The notes: a model not told the origin generated them from the letters alone. DNA of 64,000 nt from Epiperipatus broadwayi (GCA_028023455.1 JAQFVV010000036.1:2886452-2950451); one strand, 5' to 3'; shown: positions 24,401-35,667, numbered from the stretch's first letter. Numbers and translations: made by a program.

Positions 24401-24744
24401 TCTTCATCTTCCCCCCCCCCATAGTATTCATATAAAGAACTATTTAACTAGTTATAGTATTATTATTTGTTATACTTTTAAATTCTTCAAACTAATGTTA
24501 ATAAATAATACATTTTTTCTTAGTAGACAAATTTAAAAATTTTTTTTTTTCATTTCCCTTTGATTAGTATGTTGTATTTTTTTTATGAATTGTAAAAAAA
24601 AAAATACTAAAAATTGCACAGTGAACACTAGGTTATCATAGTATTTTTAACATCTTATCTTTTTAAATAGTGCAATTTTATATAAACCCTCATAAATCTT
24701 ATAAAGAACATATATAAATTAATACACTATACAGGCTTGTGCAT
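21404..24744. other. long AT-rich stretch, nothing recognised
   Basis: There is no frame with a recognisable domain, no RNA gene and no known repeat. The 72-residue frame at 23976-24194 has no support as a gene. Confidence 0.55.
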
Positions 24745-24842
24745 ATATATGCAGGATTCAAACTCAGACTTAACCACGACCCTCAACTCTCCATGCCATC
24801 TCATATTGCAGACCCAGCTGATCAAACACATGTAGAAAAAAT
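24745..24842 (-). mobile_element. R1 repeat fragment
   Basis: About 100 bases match the tRNA-like end of R1 (ggattcaaactcagactt, accctcaactctccatgcc, acacatgtagaaaa). The fragment stops just before the ribozyme. Confidence 0.7.
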
Positions 24843-25149
24843 AAATAAAGAAAATATAAATATCTTTAGGTAATTTTGCATTAAAATAAACAAATTATTA
24901 CATGATTCTCACAAATTACATTCCACATTTGAATTTGAAACAATAATTAATTATATTTAAATCTACGCTCAAGATATTTGTTATAAATTTGAATAATCAA
25001 TGAAGATTAGATTATAATGCTAAATTAGCTTTTAACCAATTGGATTCATTGATTATTAAAGCTTACAAAGATAGCTTCAGAATAAATAAAGTGGATTACT
25101 ATTTCAAATGTATAATATGACATTATTTTACTCTATGCGTATTATTCTA

Positions 25150-25390
25150 TTTAAGAGACTGAAGTGGAGTTGGGGTGGACATATTGCTAGAAAAGATGAT
25201 AATAGATGGACACAATATTAAACTGGATTACAATAGATCTAAAAGACCCAGAAAGAAACCACATGTGAGAGGATGGATGAATGTGTAGGTGTGATGTGGA
25301 GAAGAGAAGCTAAAGATCGGAGAAGATGGATTGAACTTGGGGAGATCTTCATCCTGCAGTGGATTGATAATGGTTGATGATGATGATGAT
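25150..25390 (+). mobile_element. RTE-type LINE, short 3' fragment E
   Basis: It starts at the segment coding LKWSWGGHIARKDDN and runs to tggttgatgatgatgatgat, the family 3' end. Small indels break the frame. Confidence 0.85.
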
Positions 25391-25394
25391 ATTT

Positions 25395-26050
25395 TTATTA
25401 TGTTCGGTATAGTTTCCATATATAATAAAGTTAAATTAATATATATATGCTAATTTTCAAAACTTTGCTTTTATATATATATTTATAAATTTTAAAGTTT
25501 TTTGCCTTTGATATTTGACAAATTTTTGAACTTTTCTCATTTATTAAATTATTAAATTTCTTTTATATATATATATATAGTTATCTGATTTTTATTTCCT
25601 ATTAGAATATTTTAAATAATGAATTCAATTTCACATTTTTCATTTCACATATTTGACATATTATGACCTAGTTAACTTTTTAAACATGATTTTTTAAATT
25701 TGCCTTTCTTATAAAAATCAATTTAAATTTTGAAAAACAAGAAAAAAGACAAAGTTTAAAATAATATTACAATATCTAAAAATATATAACCAATAAATTT
25801 TTATACAAGTAAATAGAGACAAGAAGAAAAAAAAGCAGATGAAATAAGAAATAAAATCCTGTAATAAATTTAAACAGAAGTAGTCTTATATTTATTTTTA
25901 GTAAGTTCATAATAGCAAATCGTCAAGTGACATTAGAATAATCATAACACGTCTAAAAGTAATAAATAATTCATTTCCAATAAATCTATCATATATTTAA
26001 CATTTGACAAACAAAAAAATTGTACATAAAATGTAAACACATAACATTCT
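25395..26050. other. AT-rich DNA, nothing recognised
   Basis: Short (TA)n runs lie near 25441 and 25567. Nothing else was recognised. Confidence 0.6.
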
Positions 26051-26072
26051 AAATATACATATTTAATTATTA

Positions 26073-26390
26073 TCAGACTTTCACACGACCCTCAACTCTC
26101 CATTCCATCTAATCCACATGATCACACACATGTTGAAAAGATAAATAATCACCAAAATGCGTTTTTCACGCTAAACCAGCACTTTATCAGTTAGTCCAGA
26201 TTACCATCTTCACACATATATACAATCAGTGTTCAGCTTTATATTAAGATATCCAATCTTCATACTTTAATGGACAGGCTTCAAATTGTTCCAACCTACA
26301 ACTCTTCAGCTATCCATTTCATTGAAAATATGATGATGGAATGTTCAAATCCCACATTAATGCCAAGATTGTCATCCTACCCATGTTGAT
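26073..26390 (-). mobile_element. R1 repeat, copy 5
   Basis: This minus-oriented R1 copy forms, with copy 6 that follows, an inverted repeat with arms of about 310 bases centred near 26385-26395. The 17 bases just before it (26056-26072) recur at 27239-27255 and 27467-27483. Confidence 0.7.
26140..26205 (-). ncRNA. decayed hammerhead motif in R1 copy 5
   Basis: The fold is recognisable, but the core reads CTGATAA and stem I has changes (ACTAA). It is judged inactive. Confidence 0.5.
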
Positions 26391-26546
26391 GTTAGCATGG
26401 GCTTTGAACGTTCCCATCATCAGATTTTCAATGAAATGGACAGCTGAAGAGTTGTGAGTTGGAGTAGTTTGAAGCCTATCCATTAAAGTATGAAGATTTG
26501 GCTATCTTAATATAAAGCTGAGCACTGATTGTATATATGTGTGACA

Positions 26547-26605
26547 GTAATCTGGACCAACTGATGAGTGCTGGTTTAGCATGAAATACATATATTGGTG
26601 ATTAT
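26547..26605 (+). ncRNA. type I hammerhead ribozyme, R1 copy 6 (best preserved)
   Basis: Stem I: GTAATC (26547-26552) pairs with GATTAT (26600-26605), and ACCAA (26556-26560) pairs with TTGGT (26595-26599), with a TGG bulge on the 5' strand. Core CTGATGA is at 26561-26567. Stem II TGCT/AGCA has loop GGTTT. GAAA is at 26583-26586. Stem III is three pairs with a two-base loop. The predicted cleavage is after A26594 (AUA). Every invariant base is present. A bulge in stem I opposite a stem II loop is the usual place for the tertiary contact of natural hammerheads. Confidence 0.7.
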
Positions 26606-27033
26606 TTATCTTTTTAACATGTGTGTGATTAGGTGGGTCAGCAATATTAGATGGCATGGGGAGTTGAGGGTTGTGCGAAAGTCTGGGTTTGTATCCCTTA
26701 TACATTGCATTATATGTGCAGTGTGTGTAAGCCTGTACAGTGTATTAAGTTACATACTGAAACAGTGCGTTAAAGGTCTGCCCATCCCTTGCATATGCAA
26801 AAAATGGATTATTCTCCAGTTCATAAGGGATCAGAATGACTAATGTCAACATGGGCAGGATAATAATAATCTTGGCACTAATGTGGGCTTTGAACATTCC
26901 ATCATCAGATTTTCAATGAAATGGATAGCTGAAGAGTTCTGGGTTGGAGTAATTTGAACACTGTCCATTAAAGTATGAGGATTTGCTATCTTAATATAAA
27001 GCTGAGCACTGATTGTATATATGTGTGGAGATG

Positions 27034-27093
27034 ATAATCTGGTCCAACTGACGAGTGCTGATTTAGCATGAAATACATATATTGGTGATTATT
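27034..27093 (+). ncRNA. type I hammerhead ribozyme, R1 copy 7
   Basis: This has the same fold as copy 6 with core CTGACGA (27048-27054), a permitted change at position 7, and loop GATTT. Stem I has TCCAA in place of ACCAA, losing one outer pair. Confidence 0.65.
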
Positions 27094-27253
27094 TATCTTT
27101 TCAACATGTGGGTAATCAGGTGGGTCAGCAATATGAGATGACATGGAGAGTTGAGGGTCATGTGAAAGTCTGAGTTTGAATCCCTTATATATTACATTAT
27201 AAGTGCAGGTGTGTGTAAGCCTGTACAATGTATTAAGTTACATATTTAATTAT

Positions 27254-27430
27254 TAATAGTTTTAACAAGGCTGTAAACCTTAGCAATGAGCGTCTGAAAA
27301 AATCGTCACTAGGGACCTCTGTGGGTCTTTAAAACACATGCTTCATGTGTTTTAAAGACCCACAGAGGTCCCTAGTGACGATTTTTTCAGACGTTCATTG
27401 CTAAGGTTTACAGCCTTGTTAAAACTATTA
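27254..27430. repeat. near-perfect palindrome, 87-base arms, 3-base loop
   Basis: Arms 27254-27340 and 27344-27430 pair with one mismatch (27290 with 27394) around the loop CTT. The sequence is not AT simple repeat and is richer in G and C than its surroundings. It sits between two copies of the 18-base word ttacatatttaattatta (27238-27255 and 27466-27483). It has no frame. It may be a foldback/MITE-type insertion; the family is not recognised. Confidence 0.9.
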
Positions 27431-27484
27431 CTGAAATAATAGTGAGCGTTTAATAAAATTTATAATTACATATTTAATTATTAT

Positions 27485-28935
27485 GAATGGACACGCATTT
27501 AAACTTCGCTATGCTTACAGTGAAAAAAGGCAACACATTAATAACAGAAAATTTCGAAAAATAATGTATCCTTTATTTACATATAAATATATTAATAATA
27601 ACATATATAATTAAAAAATGCAACTAATTATAATTCCCAAATATTCAAAATGTAATTATATGTTGCTTCAATTCAATATACAAGTATCAATTTTCTTGTT
27701 TGTACACTTTGAACTATATCCCCTTTGGTTAAATACATTAATAATTATTATTCATTTCTTAATCTAGAGATTATTGTAGAATTTTTATACCAGATTTCAA
27801 TCTTCCATTGATTAAAGATTATTATAACTATTCTTATTAAATGCAATCCCATTATTTCATTAATTCAATTCCATGCCTATTTTGCCCATATTTAATATCT
27901 TAAATATAACTAAAAAATCCCCCCCCCCTCCAAACATACACTTCATTAAAAAAAGAGTCATTTTCCTTTTTCAGATACTTTAGTCATGTGTTTATAAAGT
28001 GCATATAGTTAATTAAAAGTTAATTTTATTTAAATAAGAGATGGTTAAGATATATAATTATTCTTTAATAAAATATAATGTCTTTACATGGACCAGAAAT
28101 ATCTTTATCTCTAGTCTAAACAATTATTGATACTAATGCTTAATATATTTATATAAAAAGTTTTTTCTAAATGAGTGTGTGCAAGAATATTAACTTTGTA
28201 TATTAAATAGTAGTGATTTGATATTGATGAATACTGATTACGTGAGAGATTTTGTCCTAGGCAAGTGAACTGTGCAGATAGAAATTCATTTTGGGATCAC
28301 TTGCCTTTTTCAGATGTCTTTATTCGTGTGTTTATAAAATAGGTGTGGTGAATTAAAAGTTTTAGGCATATATGTTTCTATTTGAAGACGCTATAAATAT
28401 ATGTTCCTATTGGTTATAAAAAAACATCAACATGAATCAAGTAAAATCTTCTTAAGATAAATAAAATTCAAGTTTATTCTATTTGTAGTGAGTGAAGTTC
28501 ATAGCACAACTAATCAAATAGTTTTCTTGAAATCAGTTCTTAATCTTAAATTGCCATAGTTTACAAGTTAAGAACTTGGCTATATTACATCTTATATCTT
28601 ACTTTTATAGTGAATTAATAGAAGGCTTTAAATGTTGTCATTCAAAATAGTGTTATATGATACATTTCTGTAATGTATTAATTACATAAATGATTATATT
28701 TAACATGACAGAGCTCATTAAAGTTTATAAAGTGGCAAACAGAATAAATTGTGCTATAACGAATGCCAAGTATTCGTGATCTAACCTGAACATTATCAAA
28801 TGTTATATAATCCTGATACCACTTTGAATAATAATCTCAGCTGCTCTTCAGAAAGTATACAGATTTACATTTATAAAGACATAATAAATAGATGTGGAGT
28901 GACTATTCAGCTATTCTATAAAGGAAGACATAATT
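27485..28935. other. AT-rich DNA, weak internal duplication
   Basis: About 60 bases near 27960-28018 (cctttttcagatactttag...gtgtttataaa) recur in changed form near 28304-28362. No gene is supported. Confidence 0.5.
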
Positions 28936-28937
28936 TA

Positions 28938-29010
28938 TAGCCTCATAGTATAATAGTTATTGCATTCATTGCTTATGCTTTTGACTGAGTTTGAATCTGG
29001 ATTGAAAAAA
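28938..29010 (+). repeat. tRNA-like sequence, SINE head or degenerate tRNA
   Basis: The stretch reads ctcatagtataatagttat...gagtttgaatctg. The first part resembles the D-arm/A-box of Asp- or Glu-type tRNAs, and the second resembles a T-arm/B-box about 40 bases later. Arms do not pair well enough for a functional tRNA. Confidence 0.45.
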
Positions 29011-29650
29011 AATCACAATTTTTCCATTTTCAGCCAAAGAAAGAATTTCTATATGCTGTTGATTTATAACTAATCCAGATAACTATCCAGTGTTAATCAA
29101 TAAATGGATGTCTACCTATTCTTAGGTAAGATGATATAACAAGGATGAAAAACTACTCAAAGTTTTACCATGTGGCAATTAGCAAGCCTGATGAGTCAAG
29201 TCTATTCCTTCACTGTTTTTCCATACAAAGCTTGTAAAATTTTTTGTTGCTTTGCAACAATCTATTTAAAAACTGTTTTATTTTTCACCTTCATATTGAT
29301 CTCAACCCAGTGTGCAATGCACCATGATAAAATAGACATTCATTAATTGAAAATGCCAAATTAAATATTCAAATTTTACATGTAGATTATGTTAGCAGTA
29401 CTTAAATAAGAACAAAGTTTCTGTGTAGAAATTGGTTATCTCCAACATGTGACCTCAACACACGCTATGCAGAAATTGATTTATTTTTGATCTCATATAG
29501 TAAATGTTGATAAAATAATGTAGATAATGTTTACAGGATTTGATACCACTTCAGTTTACTTCATAGGTTTCCAGGGTTGTTATTTATTACATATTTAAAT
29601 AATGATTTGATTTTTCAAAGTCATTTACTAAAAAAAAATAATGTTATTTA
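29011..29650. other. AT-rich DNA, nothing recognised
   Basis: No gene or repeat family was identified. Confidence 0.55.
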
Positions 29651-29654
29651 ACTT

Positions 29655-30013
29655 TATGGAGAGATGCATGTTGGGAGCAACAAGAAGAGATCGAAAATAC
29701 AATACATGGGTAAGAAAACAAACAGGTGTTACTGACCTCATTCAAAAAATTAAAATTTTTGATTGAAGTGGAGTTGGGCTGGATATATTGCTAGAAGAGA
29801 TGATAACAGATGGACAATTTAAATCTTAAACTGGATTCCAAGAGATTGTAAAAGACCCAGAAAGAGACTACATAGGAGATAGATGGATGAAATAAGAAAG
29901 TGTGCAGGGGTGATGTGGAGAAGAGATGCTAGAGATGGGTGAAGATGGATTGAACTGGAAGAAATCTTTATACTGCAGTGGAATGATAATGGTTGATGAT
30001 GAATGATGATGAT
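29655..30013 (+). mobile_element. RTE-type LINE, short 3' fragment F
   Basis: It begins in the segment coding MERCMLGATRRDRK and ends at atggttgatgatgaatgatgatgat. Its translation is broken by indels near 29750. The 5' truncation point is the same part of the element as in fragments D and E. Confidence 0.85.
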
Positions 30014-30688
30014 CTTTGTTTTAAGTATTAATAAGCCATTATGGAATAGGAATTTTTAAATAGAGTAAAGATGTTATATTCATATGAAGATCACTCATTG
30101 ATAAAACAGCTTGATAAAAAAAAATTGATTAAAACACTTCGAATGCAGGCATTTTTACATTTTATAATGTCTTTGATAAATTAATAAATAACACCATTAA
30201 GGTTTGATTTTGCTTCAATTTCATACATCTATGTATAGTTTCATTATTTGTTTATTAATATTTGTTTTGTGGATTAGTATTTAACACATTCAACTTCCAA
30301 CTCCATATGATATTCATAACTGGGTGAAATTTGGAATTTTATTTATGTTCAAAAAGAGTCTTAATATTTATCTTTCATATAGCTGGCATACAACCAAACT
30401 GTACATTTGCCAATTACTGATAGAAAAATTTGTACCTGCACATTACTATGTAAAAGGTTAAAAAAATTTATAAATCTTCACGTACTTACATATGGCATCT
30501 AACTAATAAATATTATCTATTTCTTAATTGTTACCTAATGTAATATATATAATAAAGAATTTTTAAAACAGAAAAATAAATGTATTTAATTTATTAATTT
30601 AACTTTTGTTATAGAGTAATATTTTAAAACATGTTTATATTAAAATTAAAAGAATTAACTTGCATTGTAATTTTTCTTTTCCTTTATT
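30014..30688. other. AT-rich DNA, nothing recognised
   Basis: No supported feature was found. Confidence 0.55.
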
Positions 30689-30724
30689 TTTTAACTGAAT
30701 TGCAAATTTTTTTTAAACTTAATG

Positions 30725-30934
30725 TTACATAAATTTCCATAAGCTGTGTATGGCCGTATTTGCAACTTGCCTATTAATAACATCATCCTTATATTTATCA
30801 ATCAAAATTGCCTCTTTAATTTTTCTATTTTTATGATTCATTTCTTCCATTAATATTTTTATTTCATTACTATTAAATGTAAAGCTATAATTACAAGTTT
30901 TTTCATGGTCAAAGAATACTGAAGCTGTGCACAA
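30725..30934 (-). pseudogene. inverted copy of Penelope-like C-terminal coding end
   Basis: The 69-residue minus-strand frame matches the frame at 35473-35667 almost residue for residue (SVFFDxEKTxNYSFTFN, KRKIKEAILIDKY, DDVINRQVANTAIHSLWKF). DNA identity extends from about 30690 to 30936 and stops abruptly. KRKIxEAxxI and INRQ segments are typical of the end of PLE proteins, after the GIY-YIG nuclease. Confidence 0.75.
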
Positions 30935-31003
30935 AAATATGTTTTACAGTATGCTTCAAAGTATGTAGGAAGTGTATGAAAAGATTATAATATAGAATAG
31001 ATT

Positions 31004-32164
31004 GTGTCAGTGCAGAACGTTTTTGATGATAATATAAATTTACAAGATTGTAGTAATATTATTAAGGAGATTTCTAGATATAAAATAAAAACTAATAGAT
31101 ATGATTGGTCATGGAATTATGCTATTTCTGAATTTAAACATCTTTTTAGAATGGAACAAAATGTATGTTTGAAAGAAGATAAAGGTTTATGAATGTGTTT
31201 TATTAAAAAAGATGCATATAATGATAAAATTGAAACACAAATGAGTAAATTGGGATTTGATATTATTGATACTTATAACATGGAGAGACAATGTGTGAAA
31301 TTTATAAATAGTATTTTAAAGAAGGCTAAAAGTCATTTTATGGATAGTTGTACATACTATGATATAAATCCATCTATGTCTATATGCCCAAGAATATTTG
31401 CTAATATTAAACTTCAAAAATAGGAAATCCTCTTAGATTGATGATCAATTTTGGTGGATCATTTATGTATAAAACAGCTAAATATATTGGTAAATTGTTA
31501 CAATATATGTTGGGTTTTGGAAGATATACAATTGCATCTTCTTATGAATTTGTTGATAGAATTAAAAGTATACAAATAAATGATAATGATTTGTTAGCTT
31601 CATTGGATGTAACAGAATTATATGGATCAATTGATCATCTTAAATTTATAAGTTTAATTGAAATTGAACTAATTAATATGTCTGTAAATAAATATTTGAT
31701 AAATTTTATTATTGAATCACTAAAATTTATAAGTGATAATATTATTGCAACTTATAATGATAAGTTTTATAAAATGGGTAAAGGATGGCCAACACGCACA
31801 AATTTGTAATTTTACATTGTCAAAATATGAAGATAATATATTTAATTCTTATAATTTTGAAGATATTAAAATTTATACTAAATATGTTGATGATGTTTTT
31901 ATCTGTGGTTCTAAAGACATTATCGATGTTCTTTTATATAATCTGAATAATTTAAACAATTTAAAATGGACTATTGAGAATGAACAAAATGGAAAAATAA
32001 AATTTTAGATTTCAAATATTTAAAGATGCTACTGATTTAAATTATAAATTAATTTTTAAACCTATTGGAGAAAGAGGATATATTAATTTTAAATCACATG
32101 TTCTAATGATACATAAAATGGCAAGTCTGAAATCGTTTTTGCATCGCAATGATAAATTATGTAA
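31004..32164 (+). pseudogene. Penelope-like reverse transcriptase, N-terminal and RT part
   Basis: Translation in order: an N-terminal helix-rich part broken by a TGA at 31190; PRIFANIKLQK, which matches the PxxYGxxKIHK segment; LRLMINFGGSFMYKTAKYIGKLL; LLASLDVTELYGSI, motif A with its catalytic Asp; and KIYTKYVDDVF, motif C with both Asp. Then follows an ENEQNGKIKF(LD) segment. Between motifs A and C, the region normally reading AMGSPLSP is diverged (KMGKGWPTRTNL). Frame changes occur near 31425, 31800 and 32010. After the last one the protein continues FKDATDLNYKLIFKPIGERGY up to the insert. The fold is clearly of PLE type, not LINE or LTR type. Confidence 0.8.
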
Positions 32165-35029
32165 TGTGCCGGTCGGATTTGTATGTTCACGTAACAAGAT
32201 CTAGCATCTAGACAAAAGTACCTTGAATCCAATCATGCGCAAGATACACAGGTCAGGAGCACTCATGAATTCTTCCCTATTTGCCTATTCCCCAGATCTA
32301 TAACATTATGAGCAACAATCCCGATGACATCAATTAATCCACTTCTCATCCACCGGCATCGATCATCAGAGACACAAAAGACTCGAGGCTAACTCATGAT
32401 AGAATAACTTAATAATAAGCATGTTAATTATGTGTAGAGCGGAGATCATCTAGTCATATTTAAGCTTAAGAAATAACTTAATATTTATCTTAACTAAAGA
32501 AAGCACTGATTCGAGTTTGATGTATATATATTTACGATTTATTAATAATAATTATGTCAGGTCATTTAGCCGACGTGAGCCTCAGGATTATTATAGATAT
32601 TTATTTGAATCATTTTATACAGTAACATGATAATTGCGGCTATGCCAATAATATATGTATGTGTTTGAGTAAATGAATTAGCGCTATTAGAATACATTAT
32701 TAGAATACTATTACACCCCCAGAAACGAAAAGAGCATTTGATTACTTCAAACAATAATTTTAACACAGATAATATTTGATTACATTTAATATGACGGTTA
32801 ACTGGGAATTTTAGATAATTAATGCGCGGGGTGGGTAATGAACAATTTACACAAACGATACTAAATTTATCGTATTAATACTTATATTAAAATAAGGAAC
32901 ATATGTTTGTTTAAATAAATCATTTCATTACAGCTTATAAATACTTCTGGGTGAATGATAAGATAAGAGAAAGGCGGTGAGTGCATGGTGGATTATTATC
33001 GGTCCTTTTAGGGATCCTGGAGTGTGCTTCATGAATTCTAAGAAGTGACTGATTTCCTCTGCAAACTTTGGAAGGGTCGGTTTTACGAATGAAAAGAGTC
33101 CAGATTGCCTGGAATGAGGTACAGGCGAATCATGGATGATGAGGAGTGGTCGGCTATGTCAGTATCGGGCTGGTTTTTCCAGAGTGATTCCCGTATAAAG
33201 CATGCACGAACCAAGGATGTCCCCAGGGTGGATTTACAGCCTGGTTCAAGGACATTGAGACGATGATGGGGTCCGACATTGCGGTTGCCTCCATGTAATA
33301 AAAAAGCATGAACATATATATAAAATAGAATGGCCTTTATGCACTAAATGCTTATTAATAAAACATAAATATACTTCTGAAATTAAAGATTATTGGGACG
33401 TATTTATTGCCCACAAATGATGAACTATTCAGTGTAATGACATGGCTTCACTTTAAGAAAACAGGGATAATAATTATACATATAAACATAGAATAAAAGG
33501 TTAAGGTCCCCCTCCCCCCTTTACATTATATTACTTAATATTATTCATTACGTTTTACACATTAAACCTCAATTTTGGTTGATTTATGCCCTTGTGGAAA
33601 TACATTAATTGATTGCAAAATAAAAAGGGTGGTTGTAATAGCTAAGATGAAATTTACATATATAATATAGTTGAAAGATAAAAGATAGTGCATTATTTAG
33701 GAAGGAGAATGGGAAAAACAGATGTCAAATCTGTTTTTCAACAGTAAACATGAAAAATATAATTAATTTATTTCTCTAAAACTGCGAGCATCAGGGCAAG
33801 CCGAATAAGACTTGTTTTTATCAATTATAAATTATTTACCCAGTAAATTATGGGTGGGGAAAACAAAATAAGTTATATGCTGGCGATTTTAGAATATTAT
33901 TGGCATTAACTTTAAAATATAAATACGTAAAAATGTTATCAAAATTATTGGCCGCTTTTAAATAAAATAACAAAAAAACATTTTATAAGAGGCTTAGCAT
34001 AGATTTGTTATATAGAGTTATATATATTCGAAGACATTTAAAAGATATAGTTTAAAATATACACATTACATAGAAGGCAGGATTTTAGCAATTATAAGCA
34101 GTCTGAGTTCTTTACCTTGATGATTGAGAAAAGCATTTCACTAGGAATCAGTTCATCGGTATTGTCACTAGATCTAGGGTAGCGGGATGATTTGAGATAG
34201 CAATTCATTTCATTGGAAAGACATATGTAAAGTTCAGTAGCACGGAGTATGAAAGCTTCGTTCATGGGGTCAGCATGTTAGAATGGAGGGACAAGGAGAA
34301 ACTTACTACTCACAACACATTGCATGAAAATTACATCGGGCATGGATTATGTTCAGCAGCATGGCTATTTAATGATCTCCCCTCTTTGTGGATTCAAATC
34401 CAGCAGTATTTATACTTTTAATTTGAATTTGTAACTAGGCAACTACTGCTGGACCTGAGGCGGTTTAAGCACTTAGATTTCATTTGGAATCATTTGGCCG
34501 GATACTCTTATCTGGTAAGATGTTTGAAACAATGCAAGTTTGTTATCAGTTTCTTGAACGATTGTTTTAAAATATATCTTGTGATTTTAAAACAAGCTAC
34601 CATGGACAATTTCCACTAATGGGTTTCTTCTATTATTACTAATTTGTAATCTTCTATTTTAATCTAAAGGGTCTTCCGGGTTATTGTTTTTCGAGAGACT
34701 TACTAACAAGATTGCATCATTTCTGGCTACAAACTTATATATGAAAAATATAATAAGTATCATATATAATATCTTATATATATATAATATACTATTAATT
34801 CAATCACAATCTCCTATGCTAAAATATACATATATATTTATTATTTACGCCCGCATACACATGAAAATATTATTATTAGATTAAATATTAAATTAAGACA
34901 CATACATTTACATTATTTTATACTATTGGGTAAAGAAATGTGCGTAAGGACGAGTTTGAAAATGGTTAGGTGGTAGGAGATTGGATGTGGGCTGTGAAGC
35001 AGGATCTGAGCATCAGATCATCTGCTTCA
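32165..35029. mobile_element. LTR-like element L2, 2.87 kb, nested in the Penelope-like element
   Basis: It begins TGTGCC and ends CTTCA (TG...CA) and is flanked by GTAA on both sides (32161-32164 and 35030-35033). Removing it plus one GTAA rejoins the PLE coding DNA at KLCNV. The element holds no useful frame; the 66-residue frames at 32566-32766 and 34684-34884 have no domain. A near B-box (gattcaaatccagc) lies at about 34392. No internal direct repeat of its ends was noticed, so it could be a long solo LTR or a non-coding LTR derivative. Confidence 0.55.
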
Positions 35030-35667
35030 GTAAATATAAGAGTGATAAAATTTTAAACATTGAACTCTTTGCTAATGAACTTTTAAAGGTTGGTTATGAT
35101 AAAACCAAATCTTGCATACAGTAAATTCATTTAATAATAAGAAAAGGGTTTGCAATGTTACCTTAGATAATAAAAAATGGATATCTATGCCATTTATAAA
35201 AAAACATGTAATCTAAATTAATTAAAAATGTATTTAAAGAAAAGTATAATATTTCATTCTGGGTTCCTCTGAATGTTAATTGATTGATTAATAATTCTAA
35301 GAGTATAATTCCTAAATTGCAAAGAAGTAATATCATTTATCAGATTTCATGTGGATGTGAAAAATTATATATCAGTGAATCGAGATGTTCTGTGGAAAAA
35401 AGATTGAAAGAGCAACAATTATTATATAATCGAATTTAAAATAATGTAAATAGTCAATTTAATACAGCTTCAGTGTTCTTTGACTATGAAAAAACTTATA
35501 ATTATAGTTTTACATTTAATAGTAATGAAATAAAAATATTAATGGAAGAAAGGAATCATAAAAAGAGGAAAATTAAAGAGGCAATTTTGATTGATAAATA
35601 TAATGATGATGTTATTAATAGGCAAGTTGCAAATACGGCCATACACAGCTTATGGAAATTTACGTAA
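35030..35667 (+). pseudogene. Penelope-like element, GIY-YIG and C-terminal part
   Basis: It resumes after the insert with DKILNIELFANELLKVGYDKT. Near 35338 it reads YQISCGCEKLYISESRCSVEKRLKEQ, a GIY-YIG nuclease in which the usual GxxY-Y[IV]G reads IYQI and YIS, with the conserved Arg in KRLKEQ. After a stop near 35440 the frame at 35473-35667 gives the C-terminal end (KRKIKEAILI, INRQVANTAIHSLWKF). The Gly of YIG is Ser here. It is a relic. Confidence 0.7.

Larger units (their letters stand above)
26390..27237 (+). mobile_element. R1 repeat, copies 6 and 7 in head-to-tail tandem
   Basis: Two plus-oriented R1 units follow one another; their ribozyme cores start at 26561 and 27048, 487 bases apart. 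One unit reads from the cleavage site through a tRNA-like block (gtctgggtttgtatccc, a near B box), a cgttaaaggtctgcccatcc block, and a cattaaagtatgagga block, back to the next ribozyme. The minus-strand frames at 26502-26705 and 26986-27228 are antisense shadows with a shared peptide and no known domain. Confidence 0.75.

Noticed and set aside
28938-29010. Functional tRNA gene at 28938 or at any B-box site
   Set aside because: Acceptor and anticodon arms do not pair; only promoter-box resemblance remains, as in SINEs.
29185-29230. CTGATGAG at 29189 as another hammerhead
   Set aside because: No GAAA at the right distance and no pairing flanks.
31004-32164. Assignment of this reverse transcriptase to LINE or LTR elements because of YVDD
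   Set aside because: The order of segments (PxxYxxxKxxK, LRLMINFGGSxMYKxAK, SLDVxxLYxxI, KYVDDVF) and the GIY-YIG nuclease downstream fit only Penelope-like elements.
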